Shown here one piece after another: positions 54,909-64,000 of a stretch of DNA of 64,000 bases (position 1 is its first letter; each line of letters opens with the position of its first letter). Location: the NCBI GenBank assembly GCA_036160575.1, contig JAYYDT010000038.1:1-64000 (forward strand), given 5' to 3'. A model generated the notes under the pieces. It was not told the origin of the DNA, searched no databases, and worked only from the letters and a program-made list of their open reading frames with translations. Source of the stretch: TMED26 sp002694075. Lineage in GTDB: Bacteria; Pseudomonadota; Alphaproteobacteria; Thalassobaculales; Thalassobaculaceae. Both the position numbers and the translations under genes were made by a program.

Positions 54909-55502
54909 ATGACCGCAGACATGCCGCGCGTTCTGGACCGCAAAGAGGCGGTTCCGGCGCTGGTCGGTGACCCGGCCGACTTCCTGTTGATCTCCGGCCT
55001 GGCCGGCACCGGCAAGGATATCGGGGCGCTGACCGGCGAGGACCATATTCAATTTTTGATGACCGGCGCCATGGGCGCCGCCGCCATGACCGGGTTCGGC
55101 CTGGCCCTGGCCCAGCCGGACAAGCAGGTTTTGGTGGTCACCGGCGACGCCGAGCTCTTGATGGGGCTGGGCGCGCTGGCCACCATTGGCGCCGAACAAC
55201 CGAGCAATTTGGCGATTGTTTGCGTCGACAATGGCCATAACGGCGAGACCGGCTATCAGCCGAGCCATACCGCCAAGGGCGTCGACTTGGAGACGGTGGC
55301 GCGCGGCGCCGGCATTCAGATCACCCGCACGGTGTCGACCGCCGACCAGATCGCCGACGCCAGCCGCACCCTGCGTCAAGGCAATGGCCCGGTGTTCGTG
55401 TGGCTGCGGGTGACCACCGACACGCCACCGCCCTATAAACGCGAGCTTGACGCCGTCGCCAACAAATTCACGTTCCGGCGCCGGCTGCTGGGCCATAACT
55501 GA
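54909..55502 (+). CDS. ThDP-dependent decarboxylase, beta (PP-domain) subunit, ComE-like
   Basis: A 197-residue partner with the diphosphate-binding motif VVTGDAELLMGLGALATIGA (GDxxxxxxx...), followed by NLAIVCVDNGHNGETGYQPS in place of the usual 'N'-ended segment of the ThDP motif, and MTGAMGAAAMTGFGLALAQP upstream. With the alpha subunit it makes a complete two-subunit decarboxylase. Ribosome site GGGAGGGGG before ATG 54909. Confidence 0.88.
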   Translation: MTADMPRVLDRKEAVPALVGDPADFLLISGLAGTGKDIGALTGEDHIQFLMTGAMGAAAMTGFGLALAQPDKQVLVVTGDAELLMGLGALATIGAEQPSNLAIVCVDNGHNGETGYQPSHTAKGVDLETVARGAGIQITRTVSTADQIADASRTLRQGNGPVFVWLRVTTDTPPPYKRELDAVANKFTFRRRLLGHN

Positions 55503-55532
55503 TTTCATCCATCCCCCGCGAAGGAGATTTTC

Positions 55533-57011
55533 GTGTCCGAAGAATATGACGTGATTGTTGTCGGCGCCGGTAACGCGGCCATGTGCGCGGCGCTGTCGGC
55601 CCATGAGCACGGCGCCAAAGTGGTGATTTTGGAGCGCGCGCCGGAAGAAGAGGCGGGCGGCAATTCGCGCTACACCGCCGGCGCCATGCGCTTCGCTCAT
55701 AACGGTTTGCAAGACATCATGACCTTGGTCGATCTCACCGATGAGGAGATCGAGAACAACGATTTCGGCACCTATACGACCGACCAATATTATGACGATA
55801 TGTTCCGGGTCACCCAATATCGCACCGACCCGCAGCTCTGTGAAACCTTGGTCACCCGGTCGCTGGAAACCGCCCAATGGATGCGCACCAAGGGCATGCG
55901 CTTCATGCCGATGTACAACCGCCAGGCCTTCAAGGTCGACGGCAAGATGAAGTTCTGGGGCGGCCTGGTGTTGGAATACTGGGGCGGCGGCCACGGCATC
56001 TGGGAGATGCAGTCGAAAATCGCCGGCGATTTGAATATTCCGATCTTGTTCGAACATCGCGCCATCGAGTTGATCTACGACAACGAAAAAGTGCGCGGGG
56101 TCAAGGTCAAGCACGACGGCAAGGTGCGTGACATGCACGCCAAGTCGGTGGTGCTGGCCAGCGGCGGCTTTGAAAGCAATTCCGATTGGCGCACACGCTA
56201 TCTCGGCCCGGGCTGGGATTTGGTGAAAGTCCGCGGCACCCGCCACAACATGGGCGAGGGCATTAAAATGGCCCTCGACATTGGCGCCATGCCCTATGGC
56301 AACTGGTCCGGCTGCCACGCCGTCGGCTGGGATTTGAACGCACCGGAGTTCGGCGATCTGTCGGTCGGCGACAATTTCCAGAAGCATTCCTATCCCCTGG
56401 GCGTGATCGTTAACGCCGAGGGCGAGCGTTTTGTCGACGAGGGCGCCGATTTCCGCAACTACACCTACGCCAAATACGGCCGCGAGATTTTGAACCAGTC
56501 GGGCCAATTCGCCTGGCAGATTTTCGACAGCAAGGTCCTGCATTTGCTGCGCGACGAATATCGTATTCGCCAGATGACCAAGGTCTCGGCCAATACCCTG
56601 GAGGAATTGGTTACCAAGCTGGAAGGGGTCAATCCGGACCAAGCCCTGAAGACCTTGCAAGAATACAACGCGGCGGTGATGACCGACGTGAAGTTCAACC
56701 CGGCGATCCTCGACGGCCGGGGCACCAAGGGGCTGGCCGTGCCGAAGTCGAATTGGGCCAATGTTCTCGATGAGCCACCGTTCGAGGCTTACGCCATCAC
56801 TTGCGGCGTGACCTTCACCTTCGGCGGCTTGCGCATCGATGAGAACGGCGCGGTGGTCGATACCGACCTCCGGCCGATTCCCGGCCTCTACGCCGCCGGC
56901 GAGTTGGTCGGCGGCTTGTTCTATTTCAACTACGCCGGCGGCACCGGTTTGATGAGCGGCGCGGTATTCGGCCGCCAGGCCGGCCAGGCGGCGGCGCAAG
57001 CGGCGGCCTAA
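55533..57011 (+). CDS. TcuA-like FAD-dependent dehydrogenase
   Basis: A 492-residue flavoprotein of the succinate dehydrogenase/fumarate reductase group, nearest to tricarballylate dehydrogenase TcuA. The FAD motif is DVIVVGAGNAAMCAALSAHE, then GGNSRYTAGAMRFAHN, VVLASGGFESN, the C-terminal TFGGLRIDENGAVVDT, and PGLYAAGELVGGLFYFNYAGG. GTG 55533 follows AAGGAGA. No TcuB electron-transfer partner is present, so the acceptor is unknown. Third gene of the GntR-controlled unit. Confidence 0.88.
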   Translation: MSEEYDVIVVGAGNAAMCAALSAHEHGAKVVILERAPEEEAGGNSRYTAGAMRFAHNGLQDIMTLVDLTDEEIENNDFGTYTTDQYYDDMFRVTQYRTDPQLCETLVTRSLETAQWMRTKGMRFMPMYNRQAFKVDGKMKFWGGLVLEYWGGGHGIWEMQSKIAGDLNIPILFEHRAIELIYDNEKVRGVKVKHDGKVRDMHAKSVVLASGGFESNSDWRTRYLGPGWDLVKVRGTRHNMGEGIKMALDIGAMPYGNWSGCHAVGWDLNAPEFGDLSVGDNFQKHSYPLGVIVNAEGERFVDEGADFRNYTYAKYGREILNQSGQFAWQIFDSKVLHLLRDEYRIRQMTKVSANTLEELVTKLEGVNPDQALKTLQEYNAAVMTDVKFNPAILDGRGTKGLAVPKSNWANVLDEPPFEAYAITCGVTFTFGGLRIDENGAVVDTDLRPIPGLYAAGELVGGLFYFNYAGGTGLMSGAVFGRQAGQAAAQAAA

Positions 57012-57107
57012 CCCCAGAAAAACCGTCGGCGACGATGGACTATGCGCGGCGGCCTCGGCAACTTATGCTGACGGCCGCCGCGTTTGGTTTTAAGAGAAGG
57101 ATCGCCG

Positions 57108-58304
57108 ATGTTCGCCGCCGCCCTCAACCGCATTGAAACCTCCGCTTCGGCGGTTATGACCCAACGCGCGCGGGCGATGCGCGCGGCCGGCCGCGATGTC
57201 CTGGCGTTGTCGATGGGCCAGCCCGATTTCGATACCCCCGAACATGTCAAAGACGCCGCCAAGGCGGCCATGGATCGGGGCGAGACCGGTTATCCCCCGC
57301 TCGCCGGCACCGAGGTTTTGAAGCGCGCGGTGCAGGAAAAGTTCCGCCGCGAAAACAATCTTGATTACGCGCTCGACCAAATTCTGGTGTCGAACGGCGG
57401 CAAGCAAGTGATCTTCAACGCCTTCGCCGCCACCCTCAACCCCGGCGACGAGGTGATTGTGCCGGCGCCCTATTGGGTGAGCTATCCGGATATCGTCAAA
57501 TACGCCGGCGGCACGCCGGTCTTCGTGCCGACCGAGTTTCAAAACGGATTTCGTTTGACGCCCGAGGCGTTACGAGGGGCGCTGACCCCGCGCACCCGCT
57601 GGCTGGTCATCAATTCACCGAACAACCCCTCGGGCGGGTGCTACCGGCCGGCCGATTTAACGGCCCTGGCGGCGGTTCTCGCCGACCATCCCGAGGTGCG
57701 GGTCCTGACCGATGATATCTATGAGCATTTGGTGTTCGATGGCGCCTTCGCGACCATCGCGGCGGTGGCGCCGGCGATCGCCGACCGGGTGTTGACCATG
57801 AACGGCGTGTCGAAAGCCTACGCCATGACCGGTTGGCGGATCGGCTACGCCGGCGGCGACGCCGCCTTGATCAAGGCGATGGCCAAGATGCAAAGCCAGG
57901 TGACCGGGGGCGCGTGCTCGATTTCCCAGGCCGCGGCGGCGGCCGCGCTGGCCGGCGATCAGACTTTGGTCGCCGAACGGCGGGCGGTGTTCAAGGCTCG
58001 CCGCGACCATGTGGTGGCCCGTTTGAACGAAATCCCCGGCTTGCGTTGCGCGCTGCCCGATGGGGCGTTTTACGTGTTCCCCGATTGCCGCGACTGGCTC
58101 GGCCGCAAAACCGCCGCTGGCGCGCGCCTGGAAAACGATGGCGATGTCGCCGAACGCTTGTTGGAAGAACGGGAGGTGGCGGTGGTCCATGGCGCGGCCT
58201 ATGGCCTGTCGCCGCATCTTCGGCTGTCCTACGCCACCGATTTGGCGACCCTGGACGCGGCGCTTGACCGCATCCAGGCCTTCGCCGAGGGTCTGACCGA
58301 CTAA
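57108..58304 (+). CDS. Class-I pyridoxal-phosphate aminotransferase (AspC/AatA-like, first copy)
   Basis: A 398-residue fold-type I aminotransferase. [103 protein letters not shown] with the PLP lysine, and LRLSYATDL are all there. It is a clear paralogue of the gene at 61685. As the fourth gene after the regulator it may supply a 2-oxo acid to the decarboxylase. ATG 57108 follows AGAAGG. Confidence 0.93.
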   Translation: MFAAALNRIETSASAVMTQRARAMRAAGRDVLALSMGQPDFDTPEHVKDAAKAAMDRGETGYPPLAGTEVLKRAVQEKFRRENNLDYALDQILVSNGGKQVIFNAFAATLNPGDEVIVPAPYWVSYPDIVKYAGGTPVFVPTEFQNGFRLTPEALRGALTPRTRWLVINSPNNPSGGCYRPADLTALAAVLADHPEVRVLTDDIYEHLVFDGAFATIAAVAPAIADRVLTMNGVSKAYAMTGWRIGYAGGDAALIKAMAKMQSQVTGGACSISQAAAAAALAGDQTLVAERRAVFKARRDHVVARLNEIPGLRCALPDGAFYVFPDCRDWLGRKTAAGARLENDGDVAERLLEEREVAVVHGAAYGLSPHLRLSYATDLATLDAALDRIQAFAEGLTD

Positions 58305-58930
58305 GCCGCGGCGCTCGGCCGCGCGGCCACCTTGTCCCGCCAGGCGATCAGGGCCGGCTGGCTGTCGTCGGGCCGTTTCTTAGCGACCTTGGCGAAGTCG
58401 ACGGCGATATAGGCGGTGATGTCGGCGATGGTGAAACGGTCGCCGGCGACGAACGCGCTGGTCGCTAGATGGGCGTTTAAATCATCGAAGAAATGGGCCA
58501 GACGGGCTTGCCCGCGGGCCGCCAATTCGGCGATTTGGTCGTAGTCGTGGGGCCCCGGCAGGGCGCGTCCGGCGAAACCCGGCACGGTGTTGCGAAAGGC
58601 TTCGGCGACGGCGGCCAGGCCCTCTTGTTCCATGCGGCGATTCCACATCTCGACCTGGGCGCGCTCGAGCGCGCTGTCGCCAAACAGATTGGGCGTTGGA
58701 TGAAGCTCTTCCAGATAGCGGCAGATGGCGACGCTTTCGGTAAGCAACGTGCCGTCATCCAGCTCGAGGGCGGGCACGATCATTTGCGGGTTCTTGACGC
58801 GATAGGCGTCGTCCATTTGCGCCTTGGCGCCGAGGTCGACGTCGACCAATGGAATGTCCAAGCCTTTCTCGGCGGCGAACACGCGCACTCGGCGCGGGTT
58901 AGGCGCCATTTTGTAATCATAAAGTTTCAT
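58301..58930 (-). CDS. Glutathione S-transferase family protein
   Basis: A 209-residue GST. The N-terminal thioredoxin fold starts MKLYDYKMAPNPRRVRVFAA (catalytic region with Pro-Arg, no clear catalytic Cys/Ser), has QMIVPALELDDGTLLTESVA with the conserved cis-proline and ES glutathione contact, and IADITAYIAVDFAK in the helical domain. ATG 58930 is selected over the 38-codon upstream extension. Convergent with the aminotransferase, stops overlapping by 4 bases. Confidence 0.92.
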   Translation of the reverse strand: MKLYDYKMAPNPRRVRVFAAEKGLDIPLVDVDLGAKAQMDDAYRVKNPQMIVPALELDDGTLLTESVAICRYLEELHPTPNLFGDSALERAQVEMWNRRMEQEGLAAVAEAFRNTVPGFAGRALPGPHDYDQIAELAARGQARLAHFFDDLNAHLATSAFVAGDRFTIADITAYIAVDFAKVAKKRPDDSQPALIAWRDKVAARPSAAA

Positions 58931-58997
58931 CGCTTCCCCCCTGTTTTTCGGCGCGTGCTGGCCCGCGCCGCCACTCTGCCCAAATCGCCGGGCGCTG

Positions 58998-59666
58998 TCA
59001 TGTCTTGTCGTTGTCGATGGGCCGGCCGGCGGCGTCAAGGCCATGGGCCGCCAAATAATCGTCGGGCTCCCAACGTTTCAACTGAAACACGTCGCGCAGC
59101 GGCGCGTAAAGATCGGCATAGAGGCGGCCGACCACGTCATATTGGTCGCGGTCGAGATAGAGCGTTTCAGGGTCGATCAGGCCCTCGCGGGCGTGCATGT
59201 GCAAAATCTCGCCGACCACCAGGTCCCGTTCGGCGCTAAGCTGCAGGGTGACGGTGCGCCGGCACTCGAAGGCGACCGGCGCTTCGCCGATGCGCGGCGG
59301 CGCGACCTTGCGGCTGGCCACCGGGGTAAACCCGGCCAGGTCGAACTCGTCAATTTCCGGGTCGAAATCGATGGCCGAAATGTTCATGCCCTCCGCGATG
59401 CGCATGTCGACCAGGTTGACGACGAATTCGCCGCCGTCGCGGATCAAGCGGCTGGTGTCCTTGGGCTTGAGGTCGGGGCGCCGCTGGATGCCCAGAACGC
59501 AGACCGGCGGGTCCTCGGAAAAAGCGTTGAAAAAGCTATAGGGCGCGCAGTTGAGCGTACCGTCCTCATCGATGGTCGAGACCAGGGCGATGGGCCGCGG
59601 AATAATCGTCGAGGTGAGCAGCTTGTAGCGGTCTTTGTTGTTCAAGCTTGGCAGATCGAATTCCAT
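58998..59666 (-). CDS. Flavin reductase-like FMN-binding protein
   Basis: A 222-residue split-barrel flavin-binding protein: YKLLTSTIIPRPIALVSTID (the 'l...i.PRPiawvsT' motif), NCAPYSFFNAFSEDPP, RLIRDGGEFVVNLVD and LDRDQYDVVGRLYADLY. Family members bind FMN and reduce or carry flavins or modify quinone-like compounds. ATG 59666 follows TTTTTTGGAG. The frame above this start reads the antisense-phase end of the hydrolase gene and was dropped. Confidence 0.9.
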   Translation of the reverse strand: MEFDLPSLNNKDRYKLLTSTIIPRPIALVSTIDEDGTLNCAPYSFFNAFSEDPPVCVLGIQRRPDLKPKDTSRLIRDGGEFVVNLVDMRIAEGMNISAIDFDPEIDEFDLAGFTPVASRKVAPPRIGEAPVAFECRRTVTLQLSAERDLVVGEILHMHAREGLIDPETLYLDRDQYDVVGRLYADLYAPLRDVFQLKRWEPDDYLAAHGLDAAGRPIDNDKT

Positions 59667-59683
59667 GAAAACTCCAAAAAAGG

Positions 59684-61543
59684 CTAGGCCGGCAACACCG
59701 GCAAAAGGATATGGGAAGGATGCGTCCGGTCGAGGTGGACGGTGTTGGCCGCCACCTGGCTGCGCCGCCAATCGCCTTCGGGCGCGCCGGTGTTGGGATT
59801 GAGGTCGAAATGCGGGTAGTTGGAGGATGAGATATCGAGGCGTAGCCGGTGGCCGGCTTTGAACACGGCGGCGGTGGCGAAAGGTTCGATGGTGATGGTG
59901 TAAACCGTGCCCGGGGTCATCAGGCTGGGCTCGGTCCACGACTCGCGATAGCGACAGCGCAGGATCCCGTCGGTGACATTGACCGCGTAGCCGGTTGGAA
60001 AATCGCCGGTCGGCGGGTGCACATCGATTAGTTTGGCGGTGAAATCGGTGTCCGGGCAGTCGGAGCTGACGTGCAAATGCACGGTGATCGGGCCGGCCAG
60101 TGTCAGATCGCTTTCCAGCGGCGGTGTCTCGAACACCAAAATATCGGCGCGCGCGGCCAGCGGTAGATAGGGCGGTTTCGAGCCGAAGAAGTCCGGTCCC
60201 TCGCGTTGATCGAAGGCGCCGCCGACCATGATCGGCTCGCCCGAGGTCATGGTGCCGCCAATCGACGGCACCGGATGGCGCGGGTCGTAGTCGAAGGTCA
60301 GCGCGGCGCCGGCGGCGGTCGGCGCGGTCGTCGACAAGCTGCCGTCGGCGTGCAGGTAGTAGGCGGTGGTGGCCACCGCCGGCGGCGGCCAATCGGCGAA
60401 ATCGCGCCAGTCGCCGCCGTGGTCGAGATGGCCCTGGTCCGATTTGTCGCCGCCGCCGCCGCCCATCACGAACAGTTTGACCGGCGCTTCGCGGTCGACG
60501 CCATTGTCGATGTCGCGCAGCCAGCGGTCGAACCAGCGCCGCCGATAGGCGAAAAAATCCTCGGCCAGATTACCGTCGAGTGGCGCCTTGGCGCCAAAAT
60601 CGACGTCGCCGATCACGCGCAGCGAGCGGTCGCCATGAGTCCACGGCCCCATGACCAGCCATAGCGGCCCCTTGCCGGCGGCTTTGAGGCCGAGGTAATT
60701 CTCTGTCGCGGTGCGCACATAGGCGTCATACCAACTGGACATGTGCAGCATCGGCACATTGGCGAAATCTTGCCAATAGCCCTCGGCGAAGATACCCAAT
60801 TGACGCCAATACGCGCCGTCCTGGCCGTGGCGCCATTGCTCGAATAAATAGGCTTCGTAATCGGGATGCCATTTGAGCGGCGAATGCCCCGGCCGCCACG
60901 GCATGGCGGCGAACCAAGCGCGCGGGTCCTCGGCCAGGAGCGCCGCTTTGAGCAGGGGGTCGGCTTCGGCCTCGGGCGAAAGTTTGGCCTGTTTCAAGGC
61001 CCAGGTCGCCTGTTTCAACTCAAAAGCGCCGCCCTGCCGGATACCGGCCTGATAGGCGTTGGAGAAGCCGCCGCTGTCGACCAGCATGCAGGCCAGCCCC
61101 GGCGGGTTGAGACAGGCGGCGGCGACCTGGGTATGGGCGGCGTAGGAGAGCCCCATGGTGCCGATGCGGCCATTGCACCAGGGCTGCGCCATGATCCAGG
61201 CCAGGGTGTCATAGCCGTCCTCGCCCTCGGCCAGGTATTTCTCAAAACGCCCCTCGGAACCCCAGCGCCCGCGGCAATCTTGATAAACCACGGCGTAGCC
61301 ATGGGCGATGAAATGGGCCGCCACCTCGGCGCGCGGGCGCGGGCTGGGGTCGGCGGCGGTGCCTTCGCGCGGGCTTGGTTCGGCTTTGCCATAAGGTGTG
61401 CGTTCCAAAATCACCGGGAACGGCCCCGGCGTGGAGGCCGGTCGGTAGACGTCGGTGGCCAGCCGGATACCGTCGCGCACCCGCACCATGACATCACGGT
61501 CGACAATCATATCATTGCTGTCACGGGGGCCGGTAACGGCCAT
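59684..61543 (-). CDS. CocE/NonD family X-prolyl dipeptidyl acyl-aminopeptidase-like hydrolase
   Basis: A 619-residue alpha/beta hydrolase of the CocE/NonD family. VRVRDGIRLATDVYRPA, ERTPYGK, YAVVYQDCRGRWGSEGRF, and the nucleophile elbow GRIGTMGLSYAAHTQVAAA (GxSY) are visible; later blocks are MGPWTHGD with the catalytic histidine and the C-terminal jelly-roll LTLAGPITVHLHVSSDCPDT, LRLDISSSNYPHF. Members cleave esters or amides, for example cocaine esterase and glutaryl acylase. ATG 61543 chosen; the longer frame is antisense to the aminotransferase. Confidence 0.93.
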   Translation of the reverse strand: MAVTGPRDSNDMIVDRDVMVRVRDGIRLATDVYRPASTPGPFPVILERTPYGKAEPSPREGTAADPSPRPRAEVAAHFIAHGYAVVYQDCRGRWGSEGRFEKYLAEGEDGYDTLAWIMAQPWCNGRIGTMGLSYAAHTQVAAACLNPPGLACMLVDSGGFSNAYQAGIRQGGAFELKQATWALKQAKLSPEAEADPLLKAALLAEDPRAWFAAMPWRPGHSPLKWHPDYEAYLFEQWRHGQDGAYWRQLGIFAEGYWQDFANVPMLHMSSWYDAYVRTATENYLGLKAAGKGPLWLVMGPWTHGDRSLRVIGDVDFGAKAPLDGNLAEDFFAYRRRWFDRWLRDIDNGVDREAPVKLFVMGGGGGDKSDQGHLDHGGDWRDFADWPPPAVATTAYYLHADGSLSTTAPTAAGAALTFDYDPRHPVPSIGGTMTSGEPIMVGGAFDQREGPDFFGSKPPYLPLAARADILVFETPPLESDLTLAGPITVHLHVSSDCPDTDFTAKLIDVHPPTGDFPTGYAVNVTDGILRCRYRESWTEPSLMTPGTVYTITIEPFATAAVFKAGHRLRLDISSSNYPHFDLNPNTGAPEGDWRRSQVAANTVHLDRTHPSHILLPVLPA

Positions 61544-61651
61544 GGCCAAGCTCCTCAATGGTCTCGAACGCGGGTCTAACAGGCCGCTGACGGCTTGCAT
61601 CGCCCCAGTCTCCGGCGTAGGGTCGCCGAGGTCACGCGAACCGAAATGTAG

Positions 61652-62887
<1,236 letters not shown>

Positions 62888-62911
62888 ACCAAACAGACGG
62901 GGTTGGGATCG

Positions 62912-63697
62912 ATGGAAATTCGTTTGGACGGCCGCACGGCCTTGATCACCGGTGGCAGCATGGGTTTGGGCAAGGCGATGGCGCTGGCCTTCGCGGCGGC
63001 GGGCGCCAATTTGGTGTTGGTCGCCCGGCGCGAGGATAACCTGGTCACGGCCCGCGCCGAAATCCAGGCCGCCAGCCCCGACGCGCGGGTGGAGATCGTC
63101 AGCGCCGATGTGCAAACCCAGGCCGGCTGCCTGGCCGCCTATCGCGACGCCGAAAGTGTTTTCGGCGGCGTCGACATCCTGGTCAACAACGCCGGCCGCT
63201 CGGCCACCGGCCCGTTCATGGAGACCAGTGACGCCGATTGGCAAGACGATCTGGACCTCAAGTTCATGGCCGCCGTACGCTTGGCGCGGGCCGCCATTCC
63301 CGGCATGCAGGAACGCGGTTGGGGGCGCATCATCAACGTGTTGAACACCGGCGCCAAAGCGCCGCCGGCCAAAAGCATGCCGACCTCGGTCAGCCGCGCC
63401 GCCGGCCTCGCCATGACCAAGGCCCTGTCGGCGGAAATGGCGCCCCACGGAATTTTGGTCAACGCCCTGCATGTCGGGCTGATCGACAGCGATCAATGGG
63501 TCCGCCGGCACGCCGACATCGGCGGCAATCAAACCTATGAGCAATTCATCGCCGGCATGGCCGACGGCATTCCCCTGGGTCGGATCGGCCGCTCGGAGGA
63601 ATTCGCCCATATCGCCTTGTTCCTGGCTTCCGACGCGGCCAGCTACATCACCGGCGTGTCGATCAATGTCGACGGCGGCAAAAGCCCGGTTTGGTAA
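62912..63697 (+). CDS. Short-chain dehydrogenase/reductase
   Basis: A 261-residue SDR: RTALITGGSMGLGKAMALAF, VDILVNNAGRSATGPFME (NNAG), a serine/threonine at INVLNTGAKAPPA in place of the catalytic serine position, and no plain YxxxK, since the usual tyrosine position reads SMPTSVSRAAGLAMTKAL. The catalytic Tyr appears to be replaced, so activity is doubtful; similar sequences exist among gluconate-type SDRs. ATG 62912 is preceded by GGGGTTGGG. Confidence 0.85.
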   Translation: MEIRLDGRTALITGGSMGLGKAMALAFAAAGANLVLVARREDNLVTARAEIQAASPDARVEIVSADVQTQAGCLAAYRDAESVFGGVDILVNNAGRSATGPFMETSDADWQDDLDLKFMAAVRLARAAIPGMQERGWGRIINVLNTGAKAPPAKSMPTSVSRAAGLAMTKALSAEMAPHGILVNALHVGLIDSDQWVRRHADIGGNQTYEQFIAGMADGIPLGRIGRSEEFAHIALFLASDAASYITGVSINVDGGKSPVW

Positions 63698-63757
63698 GTG
63701 TGTGGTAAAGAAAGGCCCAGGAAGCGCGTGGGGAACGCGTGGTAAGCCTGTCGCCGT

Positions 63758-64000
63758 TTAGCCGCCTTCGATCGGCGGCATGAACACCACTTCCGAGTTC
63801 AAATCGACTTTTTCAAGAAACGCGTTTTGATGGATTTCACCGTCGATGGCGACGGCGACGCCATCTTCCAAGCGCGGCGCCAGGCCTGGATGGCGATGAT
63901 CCAATTCACGAATTAAAGCGCGCACGGTCAGGCCGGGCACTTGGTGCTCGACCTGACCGTTTGTGTATTGCCGCGCCAACCAGCGCGGAAGGATGACCGT
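63758..64000 (-). CDS. MoaD/ThiS family sulfur carrier protein (5' end beyond window)
   Basis: The 3' part of a small beta-grasp sulfur carrier. The frame stays open to the right edge (TVILPRWLARQYTNGQVEH is the visible beginning), and continues with TVRALIRELDHRHPGLAPRL, VAVAIDGEIH and the end EVVFMPPIEGG, with the C-terminal Gly-Gly that is adenylated and thiocarboxylated. About 80 residues are visible, close to full length; the start codon probably lies just outside. It could serve molybdopterin, thiamine or another sulfur-transfer pathway. Confidence 0.88.
   Translation of the reverse strand, partial: TVILPRWLARQYTNGQVEHQVPGLTVRALIRELDHRHPGLAPRLEDGVAVAIDGEIHQNAFLEKVDLNSEVVFMPPIEGG

Overview
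The window comes from a GC-rich alphaproteobacterium, most likely of the Rhodospirillales type. Pointers are the hemC-hemD-Mic60-hemY gene order, a CobN-type cobalamin pathway, EVE-domain and acetoacetyl-CoA synthetase genes, and a tripartite tricarboxylate transporter with its Bug-type binding protein. Most genes are tightly packed and often overlap by ATGA or a single base. Many long antisense frames in this GC-rich DNA are shadows and have been left out.

Layout. Positions 1-740 are AT-rich and carry the N-terminal part of a phage-type integrase next to a tRNA-Thr gene, so this is the edge of an integrated element. Positions 1000-18400 are core genome: haem synthesis with Mic60 (minus strand), tsaD-gpsA, an EVE protein, acetoacetyl-CoA synthetase, an RNA phosphodiesterase, a TesA-like esterase divergent from a YbbA/YbbP-type ABC exporter, argG, a DMT transporter, folD and a YggT protein. 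A tRNA-Ala follows at 18653.

Positions 18730-26050 look like a foreign island of visibly lower GC. It holds two pairs of small GYD-fold proteins (four in all) that share a C-terminal tail DEIDRMLL. In both pairs the first gene is broken at almost the same codon (37 by an amber stop, 38 by a frameshift). Between the pairs lie a nitroreductase, two tandem paralogous amidases and a CmcJ/NvfI-type oxygenase-like protein. A short homologous leader sequence precedes three of these transcription units. I regard this as the best candidate for an undescribed system in the window. Its function is not known to me; a modification pathway acting on tailed carrier or precursor proteins is a guess. Next to it (26213-28666) is an RTX-repeat protein with a 2OG-Fe(II) oxygenase and a sulfotransferase, a plausible set for modifying a secreted repeat protein.

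Positions 28675-38185 hold two luciferase-like flavin monooxygenases, an SDR-TctC-TctB-TctA-SDR cluster, a beta-carbonic anhydrase and SelO. Positions 38263-53589 form a large cobalamin cluster: cobB, cobA, cbiD, cobM, cobL, cobK, cobJ, cobI, cobH, cobG, cobN, cobW, a DUF1636 protein, a cobalamin riboswitch on the minus strand, and divergent cbtBA. The pathway combines the oxygen-dependent type (CobG, CobN) with CbiD in place of CobF. The remainder, to 64000, is a GntR-controlled operon (two-subunit ThDP decarboxylase, TcuA-like flavoprotein), two class-I aminotransferases, a GST, a flavin reductase-like protein, a CocE-type hydrolase, an SDR and the 3' part of a MoaD/ThiS-type sulfur carrier gene running off the right edge.
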